Part shown: positions 1 through 12,159 of the stretch, one piece after another | How the letters are laid out: each line of letters opens with the position of its first letter | Numbering within the stretch: position 1 is the first letter of the stretch | Assembly (NCBI RefSeq): GCF_018812025.1 | Contig: NC_063061.1 | Coordinates: 37,465,366-37,529,365 of the forward strand | Reading direction: 5' to 3' | DNA length: 64,000 bases | From: Megalobrama amblycephala | Taxonomy: Eukaryota; Chordata; Actinopteri; Cypriniformes; Xenocyprididae | Made by a program: the position numbers and the translations under genes | Notes under the pieces: model-generated | Databases searched by the model: none | What the model was told of the DNA's origin: nothing | What the model saw: only the letters and a program-made list of their open reading frames with translations

Positions 1-148
1 TCCTGTAACCAGACCTTCAGACTGACGCAGACGATCTAGACTGTATCGCAGATTTCATTGGCCAAGGACTGCCTAAGAGACCATTTGACTGACATGTGAC
101 ACAATCTAACACAATCACAGTTCGTTTTGTACTGCGTCAAGACATCAA

Positions 149-322
149 GACATCAAGAATCAGCATATGACCCTCAACAATGGTGACAATCAAACAATTT
201 GCTTCATGTTGCAATGCATGATGGGAGCCATAGATGAGTTTTGATTGGTGGCTCCCATCATGCACTGCAACATGAAACAATTTGTCACCATTGTTGAGGG
301 TCATATGCTGATTCTTGATGTC
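149..322. repeat. Foldback core hairpin (copy 1)
   Basis: Near-perfect inverted repeat. The left arm (149-190) carries ATCAAGAATCAGCATATGAC and CAACAATGGTGACA; the right arm (about 286-322) is its reverse complement. An inner hairpin around GATGGGAGCC / GGCTCCCATC occupies the loop. The same core recurs at about 5.75, 13.8, 18.8, 21.3 and 52.6-54.4 kb, so this is one dispersed foldback family. Confidence 0.85.
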
Positions 323-880
323 TGCGTGTGTTAAAAAAAAAAGAAAAAAAAACCTTTCAGATTATAAAAACTCTGCTGGATCTCAAGTGTAATAGAGATT
401 TACTATAAAGGAATAATATAACATCAATATGATCAACTTTGGCTCACAGCTCAGATCATAGTTTCTCTGGTTATAACAAATGTGCTTTACAAACACAAAG
501 TTGAAGCAGTCAAAGAAAATTAATGTTAATAAATAGAGTCAAGAGCCCCACTAAAGGAAATGCTTTTCACCATCATGGTGACTTCAAACTAAACTTTCAT
601 TAAAACATTAACATCTAAACATCTGTTAATTCTCAATAAGAACTTTTGTTGATGTATGACAGAAATCAAATCAAACTGGTTAATAATAAGTGTAATAATG
701 TTTAATGGCTGGAAGTCAGTTGTAGTTGTTGTGTCTCTCTCTTTTTCTCTTGTTGTTTCTTCAGTGAATCTGCTTATTATCATCAGGTGTCTCCACTAAT
801 TGTCAATCATCACTCAATCATCAATCAATTATCTCATTAACTTTAACACCGCTTCAGTGTTACTTTTTAACACCCGGCAA
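323..880. mobile_element. Right outer arm of foldback element, copy 1
   Basis: The sequence after the core hairpin matches the outer arms of the other copies: the segments containing AAGAGCCCCACTAAAG, ATCATCAGGTGTC, CAATCATCACTCAATCA and ATCTCATTAACTTTAACAC. No matching left arm is visible before position 149, so this copy is half an element, truncated or cut by the window edge. No coding potential was seen. Confidence 0.6.
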
Positions 881-1037
881 GATGGACTCATATGGAATGT
901 TTAAAAATGTGTTTCAAATGAAATGTTGTAAAATGTGAAAATGAAAAGGTTTTAATAAATTCTGATTTTAATTCAGCGTGTGTGTGTGTGTACAATATAT
1001 ATATCTCATTAAAGTCAAAGATTGTATGCTGTCAAAG

Positions 1038-1222
1038 CCAATTTTGTACCCTTTTTGAAGGGTCAATTTTTGTACTGTTAAATAAAGGTACAAAATTGTC
1101 ACCACAGGTAAAACTGATCTCTTAAGGTACAAATCACAAGGGAACAAATTTGAGGGTACAGCCCCAGTGACAAGCCATTGTACCCCTAAAGGTACAATTA
1201 TGTACTTTATTTTCTGAGAGTG
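1038..1222. repeat. MITE-like GTACC/GGTAC repeat
   Basis: Short segment rich in paired GTACCCTTTT, AAGGTACAAA and GGTACAATTA motifs, ending in TTTTCTGAGAGTGTA. This style of sequence is common as small non-autonomous DNA elements in cyprinid genomes (recalled, not searched). No coding potential. Confidence 0.5.
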
Positions 1223-2004
1223 TAAACCAACTTGTACAGACCTCAAATGGTCACTTCAAAATCAAATATTTTAGTAAAAACAGAATCAAACTTTGGCCTC
1301 AGATGACAAACAAAACCTACAGATACACAGATTACTTTCACTATACTGTAACAAAAACCTCTTATTGGGATTCAGGAATGATTTTGCAGCTCAATGTCTG
1401 ACAGTACAACATAATAAACATACAATCAACAACAAAGAGTGCAGATATTATCAGTTACAATACAGTACACAAATAAATAGCAAATTCAGCATCCTCTGGT
1501 CCTTTGTCCTAATTTCATTACAGTACTATAGCAGTATCTTCTTCTGAAAAAAGACTTTCTATAACTCTAAGGCAGTCTTCTCTTTGTTCTGCAAAAATAC
1601 ATGAAATATATTTTATTATGTAGAGTACATGGGGGATAAAAAGGTAATTACCATGCCAGAGTTTTGACACAACCCTTGACTAAATTTAATTTTATCAGCA
1701 GGTCTAGTTTTCACTCCTGCTTTGTATTTCCCCATCTTTTACGAAATCTACATGCTTCTCAATCAAATCAACTCAACTCAATGTATTGCTACATGTGTTT
1801 AGAGCTTTCATACTCTGAAGTGACTATTTTTCTGATCTGTGTAGATTGCTTTAAAGTTAACTAACACATACAAAGAAATCATTTATACTTTGTTTTTAAA
1901 AGCTATTTTTATATAAAATACTATAATAATATTTATAATAATTTAAATGATTAAAATAATGTTAAAGCTAGTTGAATCATGGCACATCTTTTCTCAAATC
2001 CATC
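1223..2004. other. Non-coding; degenerate extra copy of the 1.19-kb repeat inside
   Basis: No gene seen. Around 1690-1920 the sequence is a diverged relative of part of the following tandem repeat: the TTTGTATTTCCC, TCTCAATCAAATCAA, GAGCTTTCAT and TCTGATCTGTGT segments occur in the same order. This suggests the array once extended further left. Confidence 0.5.
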
Positions 2005-2008
2005 ATGC

Positions 2009-4252
2009 TAAAAAAAACTTGATTTGTTAATGCAAATCACAAACATGATCACTTGTCATGTTTGTCACGCACATTGAGCTTTTGACAAAAATACTTCTCT
2101 TTCAATTGTTAACACGCAAGATATGATGTGCTCCTCTTAAACATGCAAAACATTACTTGTCTACCATTCTACATATTTACATTCCGTTGTTATTTCCTTA
2201 ACTTATTTTCCTCCACTGCTTTTACCAATGTTTTTCCCTCTATTTTTGTTTATCTTGATATCTAATTTCTCTTTTTGTTTTCTTAATTAAACTTTATTAT
2301 TATTTTCTCTCTCCTTGTGCTCTTCACACATTTTTTTCTTCTTTAAACTAAAACTAAAACAAATGTAATTTTTTCACTGGGTCTCAGATTCACTCATGTT
2401 TTGTATTTCCCAATCTTTCAAGAAATCCACAAGTTCTCAATCAAATCAAGAGCTTTCATGCTCTCAGGAGTCAGTTCCTCTGATCTGTGTGTTGATTGCT
2501 TTTATACAAAATACCACTTGTGACATACAAAGAAAATTATTTATGCTTTAGGAGGGAAAAAGAAGGAGAGAAAAGAAAGTCAAAGGAAAATGAAGAATGG
2601 AAAAGGGAAGAAAGGAAATGAGACCATGATTAATAGTTTCTGTTATTAATAGTTTTAGGGTTACTATTGTGGTGAAGTGTTGCACTTGTGCTTGGGTTGA
2701 GGACCTGCTAACAAAATTACTTTAATAAAAAAAGTAATCATTATAGTAGTGCTCAGGGTTGCATTTCCTAAAAGCGTTGTAAGCCTATGTTGATTGTAGA
2801 ACCATTGCTACCAACGGAGTCATGATCAATTCACAATGTTTTTGATTAAGGAAATTTAGGATGAACCCAGTATCACATCTAGACTGGCAACACAGAACAT
2901 CACAAAAGTAATGTAAATTATATAACTAAACAAGAAGAATTAATTGTGAAAATCAATGTATATGAAAACAATTTATTTTATTTCAAAATAAAACCTTTAA
3001 TGTTAATAAAAACTAAGTTGGTTGTGTGGAACCACTGTCCATAATTGACTTGAGTTAGTTTAAAGTATCATTTTACTACAAGTTAAATTTTATAATCCTG
3101 TAAAAAAAAAAAAAAAAAATTTGTGTATGTAAAATGTAAACAACTATTTTACCGGATTTTATTGCCTGTAAATTCCTGTAAATTCAGCAGTACAAAAAAA
3201 ACTTGATTTGTTAATGCAAATCACAACATGTTTGATACGCATTGAGCTTTTGACAAAAAATACTTCCCTTTCAATCAACACGCAAGATATTCTGTGCTCC
3301 TCTTAAACATGCAAAACATTACTTGTCTACCATTCTACATATTTACATTCCGTTGTTATTTCCTTAACTTATTTTCCTCCACTGCTTTTACCAATGTTTT
3401 TCCCTCTATTTTTGTTTATCTTGATATCTAATTTCTCTTTTTGTTTTCTTAATTAAACTTTATTATTATTTTCTCTCTCCTTCTGCTCTTCACACATTTT
3501 TTTCTTCTTTAAACTAAAACTAAAACAAATGTAATTTTTTCACTGGGTCTCAGATTCACTCATGTTTTGTATTTCCCAATCTTTCAAGAAATCCACAAGT
3601 TCTCAATCAAATCAAGAGCTTTCATGCTCTCAGGAGTCAGTTCCTCTGATCTGTGTGTTGATTGCTTTTATACAAAATACCACTTGTGACATACAAAGAA
3701 AATTATTTATGCTTTAGGAGGGAAAAAGAAGGAGAGAAAAGAAAGTCAAAGGAAAATGAAGAATGGAAAAGGGAAGAAAGGAAATGAGACCATGATTAAT
3801 AGTTTCTGTTATTAATTGTTTAGGGTTACTATTGTGGTGAAGTGTTGCACTTGTGCTTGGGTTGAGGACCTGCTAACAAAATTACTTTAATAAAAAAAAG
3901 TAAGCATTATGGAAGTGCTTAGGGTTGCATTTCCCAAAAGCATTGTAAGCCTATGTTGATTGTAGAACCATTGCTACCAATGGAGTCATGATCAATTCAC
4001 AATGTTTTTGGTTAAGGCAATTTAGGATGTATCTAGACTGGCAACACAGAACATCACAAAAGTTATGTAAATTATATAATTAAACAAGAAGAATTAATTG
4101 TGAAAATCAATGTATATGAAAACAATTTATTTTATTTCAAAATAAAATCTTTAATGTTAATAAAAACTAAGTTGGTTGTGTGGATCCACTGTCCATAATT
4201 GACTTGAGTTAGATTAAAGTATCATTTTACTACAAGTTCAATTTTATAATCC

Positions 4253-4291
<39 letters not shown>

Positions 4292-4978
4292 TGTATTCCA
4301 TAAACAACAATATACTGTAAATGTAAACAACTATTTTACCGGATTTTATTGCCTGTAAATTCCTGTAAATTCAGCAGTACAAAAAAAACTTGATTTGTTA
4401 ATGCAAATCACAACATGTTTGACACGCATTGAGCTTTTGACAAAAAATACTTCCCTTTCAATCAACACGCAAGATATGATGTGCTCCTCTTAAACATGCA
4501 AAACATTATTTGTCTACTGTTGTACATATTTACATCCCGTTGTTATTTCCTTAACTTATTTCCTCCACTGCTTTTACCAATGTTTTTCCCTCTATTTTTA
4601 TCTTGATATCTAATTTCTCTTTTTGTTTCCTTAATTAACTTTATTAATATTTTCTCTCAGTGCAGTCTTTGACTGCAGCATGGACTTTTCTCCTTGTGCT
4701 CTTCACCCATTTTTTTTCTTCTTTAAACAAAAACTAAAACAAATTACATTAATTAAAACAATTAAAAAAAAATTTCATTGGGTCTCAGATTCACTCATGT
4801 TTTGAGTTCTCAATCAAATCAAGAGCTTTCATGCTCTCAGGATCTGTGTTGATTGCTTTTATATAAAATATCACTTGTGACATACAAAGAAAATCATTTA
4901 TGCTTTAGGAGTGAAAAAGAGGGAGAGAAGTCAAACGAAAAATGAAGAATGGAAAAGGGAAGAAAGGAAAAGAAGGGA
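2009..4978 (+). repeat. Tandem repeat, ~1.19-kb unit, ~2.5 copies
   Basis: The landmark ACTTGATTTGTTAATGCAAA recurs at 2017, 3201 and 4388, giving periods of 1184 and 1187 nt. Copies 1 and 2 are nearly identical by eye. Copy 3 stops near 4978 after about half a unit. Each unit holds a poly(A) tract of variable length (about 3103-3119, 4256-4288), a purine-rich GGGAAGAAAGGAAA stretch and no long open frame. Unequal exchange or recent local duplication is the simplest origin. Confidence 0.85.
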
Positions 4979-5261
4979 AGGTATATGTTATGGTATTTTT
5001 GGTATATGTTTTTTTTTTGTGAGTTCTGTCTGTACTTGAGGATTTGTTTTGTTGTTATACCACTACAGTTTAATAGCTAAAGGTCTACTATATTTTTGGT
5101 CTGCTTAACAAGCATTATTACTATTACTATTGGATCTGCTACGACTGCTCTGGAGCACCATGCAACTCGTGTTTCATTAAGATGTCAAATAAATAAATAA
5201 ATATATTAACAATTATTTTGATTTGATTCTACTTCTTTACTTAGTTAAGCATTAAATTACT

Positions 5262-6543
5262 ACACTGTAAAATGTAATTAGTTGAGTTTACTTAGAAAGT
5301 TTAATTAAACTGTTGGGTTTACATAAAAAAACTCAAGGAAACCGATTGCCTTAAATTTAGCAAGTAAGTTAACTCATCATTTTGAATTGATAAAACTAGC
5401 TACCACACAGTACAGAGTACTTAGAAATCTTGAGGATTGGTAATTCAATTTTACAAATTGAGTACTTTATCAGTCATGTTAAAAATCTTGTTCACATTAT
5501 GTAGAAACTGCCTGAAATTTCTCAAGCATTTTTTACTCAAAGTTGCAACAATGGACCATACATTTATTTGTATTTATTAAACAGATTTCATTCTAAGGTT
5601 TGTACTTGATCAAAAGTGTGCTTTGTCACTATAAACAATTAAATATTTTATTGCTAAAACTAGATCAAGAGACTGAGCACAGTTGAGATCATATATTTTT
5701 AATATTATACTTGGCAAAAAATATTTTGGACTACTTTTAGACACACAGAGACATCAATAATCAGCGTATAAATCTCAACAACGGTGACATGCAATGCATG
5801 CTGGGAGCCATCTTAGTATAAAACTCATCCATGAAGCATGTCACCGTTGTTGAGATTTATACACTGATTCTTGATGTCTCTGTGTGTCTATATAGTCCAA
5901 AATGTTTTTTGACTAACATATTAAAAATATGATTTCATCTTGCTATAGTTTCATTGATTATTAAAAAATACTTATTTGTTTTTAATGACAAACCACACTT
6001 TTGATCAAGTATAAACCTCAGGATTAAACCCGTGGGTATTCAAAGATAACGTCAGGAACAATGCAATAGATCAATCCCAGTATTTCTTTTGGCTTTTTTC
6101 ACCATAACAGCTGTGTCTTACAAACAGTTACGACAGCCAGAGAAACACTAATGTTAGAAGTCAAGGTCAAGAGCCCAACTAAAGCAAATACTTTCCACCA
6201 TGATGGTGACATCAAACTTTATTATTTTCAACAGTATCTCCAGTTTAATAAATACAAATAAATGTATGGTCCATTGTTGCAACTTTGAGTAAAAAATACT
6301 TGAGAAATTTAAGGCAGTTTCTACATAATGTGAACAAGATTTTTAACACGACTGAACTAAGTACTCAATTTGTAAAATTTAATTACCAATCTTCAAGATT
6401 TCTAAGTACTCTGTACTTATCAATTCAAAATGATGAGTTAACTTACTTGCTAAATTTAAGGCAATCGGTTTCCTTGAGTTTTTTTTATGTAAACCCAACA
6501 GTTTAATTAAGCTTTCTAAGTAAACTCAACTAATTACATTAGC
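5262..6543. mobile_element. 1.28-kb foldback element with nested core hairpin
   Basis: Long inverted repeat with outer arms about 5262-5590 and 6230-6543, both containing TAATTAGTTGAGTTTACTTA, AAACCGATTGCCTTAAAT and ATGGACCATACATTTATTTG on opposite strands. The inner hairpin at 5745-5890 belongs to the same core family as 149-322 (GTCACCGTTGTTGAGATTTA). The ACACTGTAAAA-type end is typical of fish non-autonomous DNA elements. The small open frame in the right arm is a by-product of the repeat. Confidence 0.75.
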
Positions 6544-6734
6544 AGTAGCATCCATTATATCATTACTCATATGTAGGCCTATGCTAAATGACATCATAAT
6601 CTATTGTAAAGTTACAGTAGTTATTTAGAAATCAAATATTCACATTGTTTCATGATAGGTTTAGAGTGAGATGGCAGCCGACAATACAATCCTTAAGAAA
6701 AGTAGTCTGCGAAAAATTATCATTGTTTTACTAC

Positions 6735-6765
<31 letters not shown>

Positions 6766-7256
6766 TAACCACAAATTAACTATTAATCAGTTTCACCATG
6801 ATATTTGAAGGAAACCTCTGGTTAATTTTCGTAAGGGGAAAACATGACTCATGATAATGCAAACATGTTCAGTATTAGGATTTTTCTATAAAGATATTTT
6901 CATGATACAATTATTATTGTAATAATACTACATTTGACATTTAGAAAAATTAGAAAATATTGTTGATGTAAAAGTGACAGGTACAAGAAAATTACTGAAA
7001 AAAGTAAACACACACACAAGTGAGAGACAGAGAGGAAAATGAAAAGAATGAAAGTGGAAAAGAAGGTGCAATTCAAGAGATAATTTTTTATTATTTCGCA
7101 CAACCTTTTTATGTGATGGTGATGGCCATACAAAAAAAATAGGGTTGTCCATGGTTTCAAATTTTGTTGTGGGTGTATGGGATGGCCTGGATGATTGAGA
7201 TTTCACAGCCTCAAATTTAGTCCCAGTCCAAAATTTTGAACCCACCCCTTTCTGAA
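6544..7256. other. Intergenic DNA upstream of Ly6 gene A
   Basis: AT-rich with a poly(A) run at about 6735-6761. A purine-rich stretch at 7035-7060 (GAAAATGAAAAG followed by GAATGAAAGTGG) resembles tandem IRF half-sites, but this is weak in such AT-rich DNA. Short open frames on the minus strand here have no family features. Confidence 0.4.
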
Positions 7257-7308
7257 CAGACATAAAAAGAACAGAAACATTGTGATTTCATTCGGTTCCT
7301 GACACAAG
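7225..7308 (+). promoter_or_regulatory. Proximal promoter of Ly6 gene A
   Basis: The block CCTTTCTGAACAGACATAAAA directly before the start codon is shared almost exactly with gene D (33706-33728). It contains the TATA-like CATAAAAA at 7261, 48 bp before the ATG. In gene G the corresponding box is a true TATAAAAG. The 5' leader TGATTTCATTC.GTTCCTGACAC is also shared with G. Confidence 0.55.
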
Positions 7309-8222
7309 ATGGATCTGCGAGTCTCTGTCGTTCTTCTTTTCATTTTTCTCACTGGAGGTACAAAAACAGCAAGTATTGAATGTATTATTTGGTACACAGA
7401 GGTCACTGAATGTCTCTCTCTGTTTTTTAGGATATTCTCTCAAGTGTTACTCTTGTTCATCTGCTTTGACGGCTTCCTGTGACGCAAAAGAGGAAACATG
7501 TGCAAATGGATCTTATAAATGTCAAACCACTTTAGCAGAACAATCAGCTGGTAAGTTCAGTGTGAATGTGGAAATTTACTGTCGTGGTTTACTGAAAGTG
7601 ATAATATGATGTAGAAATATATATATGTTAATCTCATCACATAATTGCAATTATTTGTCTATTGCAAGAGGAACATGATTTCTGGAGTTGCTTCTTCAGC
7701 CTATTATGAAGTTTGTCCTTTTTTGCAGGTCCCATTAAGCTGTCCTCCATAAATAAAGGGTGTGCAGATCAATGTGATCCAGGGACCCAAACGCTGCCAA
7801 CTGGAGGGACAGTGACTGTCCACTGCTGTGGCACTGATCTCTGCAATGCAGCAGGTATTGCCCTTTATTTGAACGTGTAATTTATATGTATTTATCTAGC
7901 AGTTGCCTTTTTCCACAGTGTTTATTATAATAATTCAAACACAATGATTGTTCATAAGGAGCATATCAAATTTCAGTAGTCAAAAATAATGTAAAGCTAG
8001 AAAAGTGTGAAAAGGAGAAACTTATGAATTAGTCAAGAGCTTTAGGAGAGTTTTTATTGTTTTTAGAAAACTGATGAAATTGATCAAGAAAAAGCATAGT
8101 AGAAGTAGTATTAGTAGTGGCATTAATTAATACTAATTTCTTTATCTTGATTAGATGGAGTGTTTAAGGGAAGCTTCCTCCTGCTCTTCTCTCCTCTGCT
8201 CTTCTACTTCCTGTTTCAGTGA
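7309..8222 (+). CDS. Ly6 gene A: single-LU-domain, GPI-anchored cell-surface protein (4 exons)
   Basis: Exons 7309-7357, 7431-7550, 7729-7854 and 8155-8222 join to 120 codons plus TGA; every intron is GT/AG in phase 1. Exon 1 encodes a signal peptide (MDLRVSVVLLFIFLTG). Exons 2-3 encode one LU (three-finger) domain with all ten cysteines: KCYSC, ASC, ETC, YKC, KGC, DQC and the closing HCCGTDLCN. Exon 4 encodes a hydrophobic tail (FLLLFSPLLFYFLFQ) typical of a GPI-attachment signal, so the mature protein should sit on the outer plasma membrane. A poly(A) signal AATAAA lies at 8303. It is a paralogue of D and G; exon 4 is identical in all three. The family includes Ly6, CD59 and Lypd proteins; the ligand is unknown. 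Gene boundaries are secure by paralogue comparison, but the exact orthologue is not recognised. Confidence 0.9.
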
Positions 8223-8496
8223 GTCCAGATTCAAGACTTCAGATTCTACAGTGAAGATCAGCGAATATGAGACACATTCTGATGCATTACTATAGTTCAC
8301 TGAATAAAGCTTTTGTTGCTCTGCTGTTCTTTGTATCATGATTTGAGGAACTGTATATAAATAAAAAATGCATTGCATCATCATTATGAGAAGAAATCAT
8401 TAATTTTATAGAAAAATATGATAAAAGAATCAAAACACAAACATTTCTTTCATACACAGAAAAAGAGATCCAAAGCTTGAGATGTACAGTACAGTC

Positions 8497-9428
8497 CAAA
8501 AGTTTGGAACCACTAAGATTTTTAATGTTTTTAAAAGAAGTTTCGTCTGCTCACCAAGGCTACATTTATTTAATTAAAAATACAGTAAAAAACAGTAATA
8601 TTGTGAAATATTATTACAATTTAAAATAACTGTTTTCTATTTGAATATATTTCACAAAGTAATTTATTCCTGTGATGGCAAAGCTGAATTTTCAGCATCA
8701 TTACTCCAGTCTTCAGTGTCACATGATCCTTCAGAAATCATTCTAATATGCTGATCTGCTGCTCAAGAAACATTTAATGTGTACAATTGTACAAAATATT
8801 TGTGTACAATATTTTTTTTCAGGATTATTTGATGAATAGAAAGTTCAAAAGAACAGTGTTTATCTGAAATCTAATATTTTGTAACATTATAAATGTCTTT
8901 ATTGCCACTTTTGATTGATTTAATGCATCCTTGCTGAATAAAAGTATTCATTTCTTTAATTTCTTTTCAAAAAAATAAAAATAAAAATTCTTACTGACCC
9001 CAAACTTTTGAACGGTAGTGTATAATGCTACAGAAGCTTTGTATTTCAGATAAATGCTGTTCTTTTGAACTTTCTATTCATCAAGGAATCCTGAAAAAAA
9101 AGTACACAACTGTTTTCAACATTGAAAATAATCATAAATGTTTATTGAGCAGCAAATCAGCATATTAGAATGATTTCTGAAGGATCATGTGACACTGAAG
9201 ACTGGAGTAATAATGCTGAAAATTCAGCTTTGCATCACAGGAATAAATTACTTTGTCAAATATATTTAAATAGTACACAGTTATTTTAAATTGTAATAAT
9301 ATTTCACAATATTACTGTTTTTTACTGTATTTGTAATTAAATAAATGTAGCCTTGGTGAGCAGACGAAACTTCTTTTAAAAACATTAAAAATCTTAGTGG
9401 TTCCAAACTTTTGGACTGTACTGTATAA
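8497..9428. mobile_element. Tc1/mariner-like foldback MITE downstream of gene A
   Basis: Inverted repeat with termini TACAGTACAGTCCAAAAG and CTTTTGGACTGTACTGTA. The arms (8497 to about 8900, and about 9040-9428) mirror each other through TTGGAACCACTAAGATTTTT, TGCTCACCAAGGCTACATTT and TCAGTGTCACATGATCCTTC. This is a very common cyprinid repeat. An internal AAACTTTTGAACGGTAGTGT end near 9000 suggests a second element end is nested. A fragment of the same family is at 23325-23660. Confidence 0.8.
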
Positions 9429-10135
9429 TGTGATTCTTTGTGACACACTTGTCCACAGATCATTTTTTGTGGTTATAATTTTTTTTTATTTGAAAAAATA
9501 ATAACAAATTACAAAGCTAGGAAAACAGCAAAAAAATACTGTAAAAACACACACCAAAGTACAGTAAATAATACTTTAGGGTAATTTAAAAGGAACATAG
9601 AAATAAACCACGGCAGCAAATTATCACATAGATTAACTCGTCTTCAATTTGAAATATTGGATTATTTAAAGTTTGCATTATTTTACTCCAGTATGTATTT
9701 TAGCCCCATTAATCCTCGCAGTGCTGCATTCTAAACAAACAATATTGTGAAAAGAAAGTAGCCAGAATCTTTTATGGTCCATGTCAGGAGTAAACCATTG
9801 CTGTAAAATTGTCGTTTTAGCAGCAGCGAAGCCAGACATTAACAGTGTTCTCTGTAAACTTATCATCATTTACCAACAGAAGACAAGGATCAAGGTCAAA
9901 CTGCAACTTTGTGATGTTTTTTTAGCACTTGAACTACATGTTTCCAGCAATGGGATATGATCAAACAATCCCAAAATGTATACAAAAAAAGTACCTTAGA
10001 ATTAATATTACACAGACTGCAATTAGGATTTGATGAGAGTTTTTGTGAACAGTTTTGAAACCAAACCAAATTGTATTCCAATCAGGACTATGACCCAGCC
10101 AGCCGAGTTCTCTCTTCTATACTGCTAGTATGTTC
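9429..10135. other. Non-coding, nothing recognised
   Basis: AT-rich DNA. Minus-strand open frames of about 60 codons in this stretch show no domain, no splice context and no paralogue in the window. Confidence 0.4.
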
Positions 10136-10620
10136 GAGGATTTTTATGAACAACCCTCTAGAGGTGAAGAGGATAAAGGTGATAAATATGTAAGTGCAAC
10201 TCAAGGCCACAAGAGGGCGATGCTGGTGCAGCTGCTTAAAGTACAGTGTCTGTGCAACATGGACTTTTGTATTGACTTGCCAAGACTAAAAGAATTAAAG
10301 GTGACAAATCTTTATCTCTCTTAATATTATATAAATGTGCAGTAAAGATTGTTTGTATGTTTGTTTGTAAATTTATTTTTGTATTTATACATTTTAGCAC
10401 CATCCATATGCATTACCCTAAACATGTGGGCACCTGAATATTATACTCATATGATTCTGTTTATATTAATTCAGATTAATTAATTCAAGTTGGTAAAGAG
10501 CAAGTCCTCCCTTTGTTTTCTCTAAGAAGGCCATTGAGGTTCAGCTCTGCTTGAGAAGGCCAGTCGAGAAATCCACTTTCTCAGTCAATTTAATGCTACT
10601 TCCTGCATGTGGTTAGTATT
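10136..10620 (+). repeat. Dispersed duplicate, copy 1 (mate at 24505-24975)
   Basis: Shares a long collinear stretch with 24505-24975, including CCTCTAGAGGTGAAGAGGAT, CCACAAGAGGGCGATGCTGG, GTGACAAATCTTTAT and AAGTTGGTAAAGAG. No open frame is conserved between the copies, so it is not a gene. It may be a mobile repeat or a leftover of the duplications that built the cluster. Confidence 0.65.
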
Positions 10621-10691
10621 TTCATACTTTCATACTAAGTGTTTGTTTTTCTGGGGTCCGTGTAATATTTTATACGATTAAAATAATGGCA

Positions 10692-11640
10692 GGGCTCGAC
10701 AATAAGGACCGCCGATGGCCCGGGGCCAGTGTGAATGACGCTTGGGAGTCGGGACAGTAGATGGAACAGTCACTTGCCCGATCGGGTCAGTCGTTGCGTT
10801 ATATATTGTCTATGATATCTAATCGTTGATTTAACGATCTGATATTATCGAGTATGTCCATCACTTTACAAAAAATAAACAAAAAATGCATGTAGGCCTA
10901 CTACGTGACGAAGTCTATAGGTTATATAGTGCATGTGCATATTTAGATTGCACGCTTTCACTGCTTGATTTAGTCTATTAAAATGCCTTTAGAATGCCCC
11001 AGAATTCAAGATAACAGGCAAAAATGTCCCATTTCATATTTATATCATTTAATATAGTTAACCAATATTACAATATTTTTTTACAATTACAAATGTAATA
11101 TATATTTTATTCAGAGTACAGTTTAAAGAACAATTGACTTACATTTAAGACACCAAATCGCCCGTTTCGCTCTATTTCTTCGCCAACGAAAATAGTTCCA
11201 AAGTCCACAGAATATTGTTTTGCATCTCTGAGCAACACTTCCTGAATGAATCTGATGAATCTCAATGATTCGCTCATTAACAGTGATTCATTGCCACCTA
11301 CTGGTGTGTTTAATTTCACATTTAAAGTGTCTTCTTTTTAAAAAAATAATTTCAACAGATTACAATTTCTGTACCTGAAAATCTTGTTTAAACCTACATC
11401 AAAAAACTTGAAGAGCACCATTTATTTCATTTATATGTTTGTTCTAATGTATTTATTTGTATTATTATTCGTAATTTGATTATGTGTTACTATTTTATTA
11501 CTTACTGTTTATTTGTCTAACAATATTTAAAATATAAGTGAGTTAACCTAATAGCTTTGGTGTCATAAACCTATTTTAACAGTGGTGATGTAAAGTATTA
11601 GTCTGTTAATGTAACAATGGATAAAACACTGTATGTGTTT
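10692..11640. other. Partial hAT-like end (10692) and unassigned DNA
   Basis: CAGGGCTCGACAATAAGGAC at 10692 resembles the CAGGG-type terminus of hAT elements, but no matching opposite end was found, so the element is truncated or misread. The remainder to 11640 is AT-rich with no gene; the 70-codon minus-strand frame at 11107-11319 has no recognisable feature. Confidence 0.3.
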
Positions 11641-11699
11641 AGTGAATTAAAAGGCTTTGTGATGGTTGTGTCTTCACCAACACACACTCAATGAAAAAA

Positions 11700-12050
11700 A
11701 AAACCCCTGATGTACTAAAAAGTCAAGAGCTCAACTAAAGCAAATGCTGATCTCCTCAATGGTGACATCAAACCAAACATTTTCAATAAAACATCAACAT
11801 CTAAACTTCTCAATAAGATCTCTTTTGTAGAAATAAAGTTAATAATAAGTGTAATAATGTGTAATGGCTGGAAGACAGTTGTAGTTCTGCTTGTAGTTGT
11901 AGTTTCTGCTCATATTTTTTCCTTTCTTGTTCCTCTTTTCAGTGGTTCTGCTTGTTAACAGCAGGTGTTCATCATTAATGCTCAATCATCACTTAAATAT
12001 TAACTTAATTATCTCACTGGAACACAGTGTCAATGTTAGTTTTACTCTGT
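11700..12050. mobile_element. Half arm of the foldback family
   Basis: Collinear with 525-880: the segments AGTCAAGAGC.C.ACTAAAG, AAACATCAACATCTAAAC, ATAATAAGTGTAATAATGT and GGCTGGAAG.CAGTTGTAG occur in the same order. Only one arm is present here. Confidence 0.55.
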
Positions 12051-12159
12051 AGTGTGGACACTAGAGGATGTTCCTGTGGGGTTGAAAGGGTTAAAGGAGT
12101 AAGACAAAAAGACACACCCACAAAATGTATTTTAACAGTAACAAACTGTAAGTTAAAAA

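Noticed and set aside
6285..6506. 73-codon frame as small gene
   Set aside because: Falls inside the right arm of the 5262-6543 foldback and its mirror arm is non-coding.
7035..7060. IRF-like GAAAATGAAAAG sites upstream of gene A
   Set aside because: Sits in a long purine-rich stretch, is not conserved in D or G and has no fixed spacing to the TATA box; too weak to call.
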